Positions 55,456 through 61,340 of a stretch of DNA of 61,340 nt are shown piece after piece. The stretch comes from Puniceicoccaceae bacterium. Lineage in GTDB: Bacteria > Verrucomicrobiota > Verrucomicrobiia > Opitutales > Coraliomargaritaceae. The notes under the pieces were generated by a model, which made no database searches, had not been told where the DNA came from, and saw only the letters and a list, made by a program, of their open reading frames with translations. The stretch spans positions 1 through 61,340 of the forward strand of contig SKFT01000018.1 of assembly GCA_007117865.1 (NCBI GenBank). The letters run 5' to 3'. The first letter of the stretch is position 1. Every line of letters begins with the position of its first letter. A program made the position numbers and the translations under genes.

Positions 55456-56442
55456 CTATTCGCGGCAAGCCACCAAATAACAAGTGGCTTCGTTCGCTTC
55501 TTCCTGAATAGGTCTGGCAGTTTTTTTGCGCCCCAAGCGTTGCCTCACCCAGTCTGCATTGCGCTCAACAAACGAATGACTGCCATAAACACAGCCATTT
55601 CTCAGTATTTGCGCCATGTTGTGGATAAAGCCCCTCTTCTCCTTTTGACATCTGTGCCGTTGATCGATTCTTTGACCCACTATCGATTGTGGGATGATTC
55701 CCCCTTTACCCGAGCCCTCTACTTCAAAGGACCCACGCCAGTAAAGTTCCTGTTCGTAGCATTCAAAGGCAGTCCGATCCGTCTTGTCCCCGTATGCAGA
55801 TAAGTACGAGATGGCATCACGCTGATGGTAATCGCCCATACAGGCGGCCCCATAGCCACTCCATGGGTAGCGTGATGGATCATTCACCAAGCCTGCACGG
55901 ACCGGATTCAGGTCAATATAGCAGGCAACTTTTCTCAAAATTTCATCGTCGGGTTCGACGAGTAAACTCGTATATCGCTCAGCCCAGAAGGTGCCATAGG
56001 TATGGTGAGTGATATTATACCATTTAGTGAAACGGTGTTTAATCAGCTTCATGAAAAGGGGTAAGTTATGCATTCGCTGTTGCAGGCATTTTCGCCATCG
56101 TCGGGCTGTTGAATCGTTGGCATTGAAGTGGCTCTCCAGCTTGGTAGCGGATATGGGCATATAATCGGTTCCCTCCTCACCATAGAGTAGCCGGAAGCGA
56201 CGTAGCAGCTCGGTATCGGGGATTTTTTCGCGCTCCTCTTTTTTAGGCACTTCCAGCAGCAAGTGAAAGTGATTGGACATAACACAATAGGTAAGCACGC
56301 GGATCCCGCAGAATGCGGACATCTTATGCAGTATTTTGCAAAATACTGCTTTGCCATGTTCATCCAACCAGCGCTCACCGTGAACGGTGCGGCTTAAGCA
56401 GTGATAAACGGAAGTTTGTGAATTTTGCTGTATTCTTTTCAT
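55456..56442 (-). CDS. REP-associated tyrosine transposase (RAYT, IS200/Y1 type)
   Basis: 328 residues from ATG 56442 (MKRIQQNSQTSVYHCLSR). The Y1/HUH motif is MSNHFHLLLE (the two histidines bind metal) and KWYNITHHTYGTFWAERYTS contains the candidate nucleophile Tyr region. Length is at the long end for the family. No left/right IS200-type ends were recognised around it. RAYTs are usually single-copy genes that mobilise REP-type hairpins; short dispersed repeats in this window may be targets (inference). Confidence 0.85.
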   Translation of the reverse strand: MKRIQQNSQTSVYHCLSRTVHGERWLDEHGKAVFCKILHKMSAFCGIRVLTYCVMSNHFHLLLEVPKKEEREKIPDTELLRRFRLLYGEEGTDYMPISATKLESHFNANDSTARRWRKCLQQRMHNLPLFMKLIKHRFTKWYNITHHTYGTFWAERYTSLLVEPDDEILRKVACYIDLNPVRAGLVNDPSRYPWSGYGAACMGDYHQRDAISYLSAYGDKTDRTAFECYEQELYWRGSFEVEGSGKGGIIPQSIVGQRIDQRHRCQKEKRGFIHNMAQILRNGCVYGSHSFVERNADWVRQRLGRKKTARPIQEEANEATCYLVACRE

Positions 56443-56526
56443 ATAAAATATACATTGCAGCATTATTTTTATTTGTCAATCAAGTTTTGAGTTGGTTTTT
56501 TGGGCTTTAGCTTACAGTTTTTGGGA

Positions 56527-57903
56527 ATGTTCATTACGGATCTCAATCCTTCGGGAGGTATTGGTGCCAATTCCATGTTGGTGGAAATGGGGCAGTTGCG
56601 CATTTTAATTGATGCCGGTATGCATCCCAAGCTCATGGGTTACGAGGCATTGCCAGATTTTTCCCTTCTGCAGGGAGAACCGCTGGACGCCATCGTGCTG
56701 ACGCACTGTCACCTGGATCATCTCGGCGGACTTCCCGTTATAGCCCGCGCTCACCCTGCAACTCCGATTATCACTTCGCTGCCCAACATCACACTGGCTC
56801 CCCGCATGTTGCGCAATTCGGTCAATGTGATGAAGCGCCAAAGGTCCGAACACAACATCCGCGAGTATCCTCTGTTTGTGCACCGTGATATCTCTGCGAT
56901 GAACAGGCAGTTTGAAGGTCAACGTTTTGGCAAATTGGAGACCTATCGCAGTCGCGGTGAAACTTTTCAAATCGCCCTGCATCCCGCCGGTCACGTCGCT
57001 GGCGCGGCATCCGTTGAATTGGTTTCATCTGCCGGACGCATGATTATATCCGGTGATATGTTGTTTGATCGTCAACAAACCCTGGCCGGGGCTTCGCCGC
57101 CCAAGGATGCAACGGATGTGCTGGTTTTGGAGACAACCCGTGGCATTACGGAGCGTTCCGAAGGTTGCACGCGGGAGAGTGAAACCCAACGTTTGATCGC
57201 TATGCTTAACACTATTTTGGAACGCGGTGGTTCCTGTTTGATTCCCGTTTTTGCATTGGGCCGGATGCAGGAGATGATGACGCTATTGGCAAATTCCCGT
57301 CGCACCGGAGCACTTAGATCATCGCCTTTCTTTGTCACTGGTCTGGGTGTCGACTTAGCCAGTCATTTTGACAAGATCGCCCGTCAAACGGGTTTGATTG
57401 ATTTTGATGTTAGTGTGATTGAGGAATTAGGTGCTGTGCCGCCAGATCCTAATCTTGTGCCGGGTCGTCGTCCCTCTAAAAATGGAATTTACCTCGTAAG
57501 TAGTGGGATGTTGGTTGAGCACACACCCAGTTATCAAGTTGCGGCCTCACTGTTGGGCTATCCTGAGAACGGTATTTGCTTTGTCGGTTATTGTGATCCG
57601 CAAACACCCGGTGGAATGCTACTTGCCACCGAGCAAGGGGAACGCTTTTTGTTCGATGTTTACGATTACTCCACTCCGGTTATGTCTTCGGTGGATCAGT
57701 TTGATCTAAGTGGTCATGCGGACCGTGATGAATTGGTTAGCTATGCTCAATCCGTATCTCCGCAAACCATTGTATTGACGCATGGCGATTCGGAAGCGAG
57801 GTCGTGGTTTAAATCCGCATTGGCCGAGGTTTTGCCGCAATCTCGGATCATCGATCCTGAGCCACTGCAACGCTATGAACTGATCGGTAATGGAAATGTA
57901 TAA
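56527..57903 (+). CDS. MBL-fold beta-CASP nuclease (RNase J/CPSF-like)
   Basis: 458 residues from ATG 56527 (MFITDLNPSGGIGANSMLVEM); a TTG at 56500 is possible. The metallo-beta-lactamase zinc motif is H60-C-H62-L-D64-H65 in LTHCHLDHLGG, followed by HPAGHVAGAASVEL and ISGDMLFD. The beta-CASP region (LIPVFALGRMQEMMTLL) and the late SGHADRDEL and LTHGD motifs complete the two-metal site. This is a nuclease acting on RNA or structured nucleic acid in the cytoplasm; an mRNA processing role as in CPSF-like archaeal enzymes is inferred. Confidence 0.88.
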   Translation: MFITDLNPSGGIGANSMLVEMGQLRILIDAGMHPKLMGYEALPDFSLLQGEPLDAIVLTHCHLDHLGGLPVIARAHPATPIITSLPNITLAPRMLRNSVNVMKRQRSEHNIREYPLFVHRDISAMNRQFEGQRFGKLETYRSRGETFQIALHPAGHVAGAASVELVSSAGRMIISGDMLFDRQQTLAGASPPKDATDVLVLETTRGITERSEGCTRESETQRLIAMLNTILERGGSCLIPVFALGRMQEMMTLLANSRRTGALRSSPFFVTGLGVDLASHFDKIARQTGLIDFDVSVIEELGAVPPDPNLVPGRRPSKNGIYLVSSGMLVEHTPSYQVAASLLGYPENGICFVGYCDPQTPGGMLLATEQGERFLFDVYDYSTPVMSSVDQFDLSGHADRDELVSYAQSVSPQTIVLTHGDSEARSWFKSALAEVLPQSRIIDPEPLQRYELIGNGNV

Positions 57904-57936
57904 ATTGCCCTGGCTTGGATTTATTTGCGCGGCATT

Positions 57937-58929
57937 ATGAAACGCTTTTTCAAAGGTCAATTATTCACCTTGTATTTGCTTGTGGCCATTGGGCTGGCAA
58001 TTCTCTTCCCCGAGGCCGCTGCGAGCGGTGGTATTTTACGGAGTGAGTGGACGGTTAAAGTCGTAATTTGGCTAATTTTTATCTTGCAGGGAATTTCCCT
58101 GCCTACGGGTGAATTGGTGCGGGGCTATCGTCCCAAGCGTTTGCATGTTTTTGTCCTGAGCTGGAATTTTCTGATATTCCCGATGATTGTTTGGTTGCTG
58201 CTTTTGATTTTTGGTTGCTTGATACCTCAAACGCTGCATCTGGGCTTTTTAGCACTGGCGATTATGCCGACAACGATTGCTATGTCAGTGAGTAGCACGG
58301 CAGGGGCAGGCGGTAATGTGCCGAATGCTATTTTTGCCACGGTATTTTCCAACCTGCTGGCAATATTGTGGGTGCCAACGGTGGCTATTGCCTATCTATC
58401 CTTGGAGGGGGGCGTTACGGTTGAGCTATGGCCTGTATTTTGCGATCTTGGTTTTTTAATCGTGTTGCCGCTCATCTTGGGGCAAGTGATTCGTTGGTTA
58501 TTGCCAACACTTGCCCAAAAAACCGCACCGCGTGCGCGTCCGTTGTCAAATTTTCTCATTGTCTTCATTATCCACGTTGCTTTTGCCAACAGCGTGAAGT
58601 CGGGTATTTTTACTGATTCCGGTAGCGGATTGGTTTTTTATGCGCTAACCAGCAGTGCTTTATTGCTTGTCTTGATGACGGCATTGGTCTGGTGGAGTAG
58701 CGCTTGGTTAGCGTTATCAAGTAGTGCCAGGATTGCGGCATTCTTTACTGGGGCGCAAAAATCGGTCGCAACGGGCTTGCCAATTCTGCTTTCCGTTTTA
58801 GCTGCATTACCAGCAGACTTGAATCTTGCAGCTGCGCTGGTGTTGTTGCCGCTTCTGTGTTATCATCCGATGCAATTGTTTATTGCAGGAGTGTTGATTG
58901 CCAATGGAATCGGGAGATCGCATGAATAA
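57937..58929 (+). CDS. Bile acid:sodium symporter-like (SBF-like) membrane protein
   Basis: 330 residues from ATG 57937 with about nine or ten hydrophobic segments. SBF-like features are WLIFILQGISLPTGEL and LGFLALAIMPTTIAMSVSSTAGAGGNVPNAIFATVFSN, the latter containing the Na-site-like Ser/Thr/Gly cluster. Members move organic anions with sodium. The substrate is unknown. It lies 33 bases after the beta-CASP gene and 179 bases before menC, so a link to menaquinone precursors is only positional. Confidence 0.82.
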   Translation: MKRFFKGQLFTLYLLVAIGLAILFPEAAASGGILRSEWTVKVVIWLIFILQGISLPTGELVRGYRPKRLHVFVLSWNFLIFPMIVWLLLLIFGCLIPQTLHLGFLALAIMPTTIAMSVSSTAGAGGNVPNAIFATVFSNLLAILWVPTVAIAYLSLEGGVTVELWPVFCDLGFLIVLPLILGQVIRWLLPTLAQKTAPRARPLSNFLIVFIIHVAFANSVKSGIFTDSGSGLVFYALTSSALLLVLMTALVWWSSAWLALSSSARIAAFFTGAQKSVATGLPILLSVLAALPADLNLAAALVLLPLLCYHPMQLFIAGVLIANGIGRSHE

Positions 58930-59108
58930 GTTAATAGGGCCGAGTTCTTTGCCAATCGTTTAAAAAACCTTCTTAATCAACTAATCCTGATGAAAGCGTA
59001 GCGGTGTTAAACCCATCCAAAGATCTTATTTGCAAACGCGACTGCAAGAATGCTGTCCCCGCTCTTACGAGCGAGGTTACCGCCTTCTAGCTTAGCGTGG
59101 AAAACCTC

Positions 59109-60194
59109 ATGAAAACCAAGGCAATCATCCAAATATCCTGGCGCGGTTACTGTCGGCATTTTCGTAATTCGCTCAAGACGGCGCATGGAGAGTGGCGAGA
59201 GCGTTTAGGAATTATCATTCGTCTAACCGATGATCAGGGGCGACATGCTTTGGGGGAGTGCGCACCACTGCCCGATTTCGGGACTGAATCGTATAAAGAG
59301 GCTTGTGATTGGTTGGAAGCTACGGGTCCATCGCTCGATATAAGCCGAATTTCAATTCCACAGGACCTGCCAGCTCTGTCCTATGGATTGGATTGTGCAA
59401 TTAAAGGGTTGGCGGAGCAGAGAAACGTAGATGCGGAAACTGCCTGCTCTGCCGGGATTAAGTCAACTCGCCTGCCGGTATGCGCACTTTTACCAGCGGG
59501 CGAATTGGCCTATGAAAAATTAGAGAGGGCTTTGGCTCAGGGCTACAGCACTTTCAAGTGGAAGATTGGCGTTGCTAATTACAAGGTTGAGCAGGCGATA
59601 GCGGAGACACTTCTTAAACGCCTGCCTGCTGATACTCGTTTGCGTTTCGATGCGAATGGTGGTTTGAGTTTTGAGCAGTCGGTTGCCTGGTGTGAGTGGA
59701 TCGGCGCGCAAGCCAAGCCAGTTTGCGATTATCTGGAGCAGCCATTGCCGCCAGGTGATGAGTCAGCTATGGCCAATTTACAGGAGCGTTATGGCGTGCC
59801 GATAGCCTTGGATGAATCGTTGACGCACGTCGTTCGGGGGCCGGGCGGATTGCTTGCTAAACTGTTGGCGAACTGGGATGGCTATTGCGTATTGAAACCA
59901 TCGCTACTCGGCAGCAGTGATGGATGGAACGATGCTATTTGCCGCAGGGGTTCAGACTTAAACGGCAAATGCATATTCAGTTCGGCTTTTGAGACGGATG
60001 TCGGGATCGATGCGTTGCTGCAGTTAGCCGTTGAGAGTGGAGCGGAATTCCAAGCTTTGGGATTGGATACGGTAGCCGCGTTTGACGATGGCTTGAATAC
60101 CGATGTGCCAGCGCCAATAATTGATTTTGATCCGCAGGCAAGGATGGCGCGTGCGGAAGCGGTTTGGAATCGTTTGGGTGATGAGGCAAATTGA
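59109..60194 (+). CDS. menC: o-Succinylbenzoate synthase (MenC)
   Basis: 361 residues from ATG 59109; GTG 59097 would add four residues. Enolase-superfamily barrel with catalytic lysines K150/K152 in FKWKIG, metal ligands D181 (RFDANGG), E210 (LEQPL) and D235 (ALDES), and K263 in VLKPS. It dehydrates SHCHC to o-succinylbenzoate in menaquinone synthesis. It overlaps menE by 14 bases, so the pair is coupled. The 179 bases upstream hold a small CGCTC-TTAC-GAGCG hairpin (59060-59073) and no gene. Confidence 0.92.
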   Translation: MKTKAIIQISWRGYCRHFRNSLKTAHGEWRERLGIIIRLTDDQGRHALGECAPLPDFGTESYKEACDWLEATGPSLDISRISIPQDLPALSYGLDCAIKGLAEQRNVDAETACSAGIKSTRLPVCALLPAGELAYEKLERALAQGYSTFKWKIGVANYKVEQAIAETLLKRLPADTRLRFDANGGLSFEQSVAWCEWIGAQAKPVCDYLEQPLPPGDESAMANLQERYGVPIALDESLTHVVRGPGGLLAKLLANWDGYCVLKPSLLGSSDGWNDAICRRGSDLNGKCIFSSAFETDVGIDALLQLAVESGAEFQALGLDTVAAFDDGLNTDVPAPIIDFDPQARMARAEAVWNRLGDEAN

Positions 60195-61340
60195 AGCAAG
60201 TTTCGGTCAACTAGAGGACCTTGTTGAGGGCATTGCAGCGGCTTTGTCTCAAAACGAAGCTGAGGTTTTTTTTAGTGCTCTTGCAAAAGCCGAAGGGCAA
60301 ATCGGTCACGAGCATAGCAATGCAGGGAATCCGGTTGTGATCATCGCTGAATCCGATCCCATTCGTTGTATTGCAGGAGTGATGGCTGCTTTGCGGGTGG
60401 ATGCGGCAGTTTTTTTGGTCAATCCTAATTGGGGCCTGAGTGAGTGGCAGTGGCTGTTGGGATGTTGTGGCAAAGCGGAGCTTATTGGCCGGCAACCCCC
60501 GGCAGGATTGTTTATGACCCCGACTGCGCATGAGCCGATTGCGTCAGGTATTTACCTCGCGACTGGTGGGAGTAGTGGCCGTCTGCGCTTTGCGCGGCAT
60601 ACCTTACAGACCATTGGCGCGCATGTTGAGGCATTTCAGTCCTTTTTCGATCTGCCCACGGTGAACAGTCTTTGTGCCTTGCCGCTATATCACGTGAGTG
60701 GCTGGATGCAGGTCATGCGCAGTGGTTTGAGTCGAGGCAAGTTAGCATTTTATGATAAAAAGACGCTGGTGCGGTCGATTGCTCAGATCGGTGCCGGGGA
60801 TGATGGATGGTTGTCAGATGGATGCTTGTCGCTCGTTCCCACTCAACTCCAGCGCTTGCTGCAAGTGCCTGCATGTGTTGCCGGCTTACGCAAGCAGCGT
60901 GCGGTATTGTTAGGAGGCAGTGCCCCGCAGTCGGAGTGGGTCGAGCGTGCAGTTGAGGAAGGTATTCCGCTTTGGTTGACTTATGGGATGACGGAAACCG
61001 CTGCGATGGTGGCAGCGGTGCCGGCAGCGGAGGGGAGCTTGGGCGCGTCCTTGTTGCCGCATTCGAACTTTAGGATTGATGCGCAACAACGTCTGTGGTT
61101 GCGTTGCCAATCGCTTTGCCAAGGTTACTTTCCGAGCGGTGAACCCTTTGTTGCAGAGGATGGTTGGTTTCGCACTGATGATTTGGCAGAGGCGGTTACA
61201 GGAGACAGGCTGAAGATCATTGGCCGAGCCGACAAAATAATCACAACTGGCGGAGAAAAGGTAAATCCAAGCGAGGTGGAAGCTGCCATCCTGAGTTTTC
61301 CGGGCATTGTGGATTGTCATGTCTATGGCAGCCCCGACCC
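60181..61340 (+). CDS. menE: o-Succinylbenzoate-CoA ligase (MenE), C-terminus outside window
   Basis: The ATG lies inside the last codons of menC, and translation stays open to the window edge (~386 codons visible). The AMP-forming ligase family is shown by the P-loop YLATGGSSGRLRF, ALPLYHVSGWMQVM, LTYGMTETAAM, WFRTDDLAE and IIGRADKIITTGGEKVNPSEVE. With menC upstream the substrate is o-succinylbenzoate, giving the CoA ester for naphthoate ring closure. Only the last part of the C-terminal domain should be missing. Confidence 0.9.
   Translation, partial: MRQIEASFGQLEDLVEGIAAALSQNEAEVFFSALAKAEGQIGHEHSNAGNPVVIIAESDPIRCIAGVMAALRVDAAVFLVNPNWGLSEWQWLLGCCGKAELIGRQPPAGLFMTPTAHEPIASGIYLATGGSSGRLRFARHTLQTIGAHVEAFQSFFDLPTVNSLCALPLYHVSGWMQVMRSGLSRGKLAFYDKKTLVRSIAQIGAGDDGWLSDGCLSLVPTQLQRLLQVPACVAGLRKQRAVLLGGSAPQSEWVERAVEEGIPLWLTYGMTETAAMVAAVPAAEGSLGASLLPHSNFRIDAQQRLWLRCQSLCQGYFPSGEPFVAEDGWFRTDDLAEAVTGDRLKIIGRADKIITTGGEKVNPSEVEAAILSFPGIVDCHVYGSPD

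Noticed and set aside
59060-59073. Small hairpin CGCTC-TTAC-GAGCG before menC as a terminator of the SBF-like gene
   Set aside because: Short stem and no following T-tract; too weak to call.

Overview
The window is a densely packed bacterial chromosome segment with one tRNA and about 55 protein genes. Short gaps and many ATGA or TAATG stop/start overlaps point to extensive translational coupling. A FadL-type outer-membrane protein, TatC, a LolD-type ATPase and a secreted AsmA-like protein indicate a diderm. Menaquinone genes (UbiE/MenG, MenC, MenE), pyruvate formate-lyase with a formate-type MFS carrier, SufS-SufU, ClpX-like and DUF1015 genes, and the general style of the proteins make me think of Verrucomicrobiota (Opitutae-like). 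That placement rests on family recollection, not on a marker phylogeny.

Layout. 0-7 kb: tail of an Ala/Gly/Glu-rich protein, a small secreted protein, HIT hydrolase and PhoH (plus strand), facing SufU, SufS, CarA (minus). 5.7-10.1 kb: anaerobic pyruvate metabolism operon pflB-pflA-MFS (minus). 10.3-16.4 kb: LolD-like ATPase and Gfo/Idh/MocA oxidoreductase, MalY/PatB aminotransferase, methyltransferase, phasin-like protein, a PhoD-like protein that has lost its metal ligands, and tRNA-Pro(CGG) with its own promoter.

16.6-26.4 kb is the most interesting part. A minus-strand operon encodes a LuxD-type acyltransferase/thioesterase fused to a SAM methyltransferase, a multi-TM GAF histidine kinase, a GAF-PAS-receiver-like protein and a receiver-histidine kinase protein. 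Diverging from it are another kinase and, coupled by ATGA, a FadL-type outer-membrane fatty-acid channel. I read this as a candidate long-chain acyl or acyl-methyl-ester cell-cell signalling locus, comparable in parts to Ralstonia PhcB/PhcS/PhcR but with a LuxD domain and a dedicated FadL channel.

26.4-34.6 kb: a tightly spaced plus-strand array of an ECF sigma factor, a probable membrane anti-sigma partner, an HtrA-like protein lacking all three catalytic residues, a degenerate GH42-like protein and a 1289-residue hybrid kinase with a periplasmic solute-binding domain. 34.6-39.6 kb: a multi-PAS PP2C phosphatase, a DUF1015 protein and another receiver-kinase protein.

39.7-61.3 kb is mostly housekeeping: ProC, a DUF2141 protein, an L,D-transpeptidase whose start codon overlaps that of asd, a DUF721/DciA-like protein, Fmt, MenG, a ClpX-like ATPase, HU/IHF, HisS, TatC, a TPR protein, a Na/Pi-type transporter, a Cys-rich secreted protein, rhomboid, AsmA-like, RsmG, a REP-type tyrosine transposase (RAYT), a beta-CASP nuclease, an SBF-like transporter, MenC and the start of MenE. 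Two copies of a short inverted-repeat element lie in convergent gaps at 49.3 and 52.7 kb. No gap exceeds about 300 bases; no rRNA, CRISPR array, integrase or prophage was seen.
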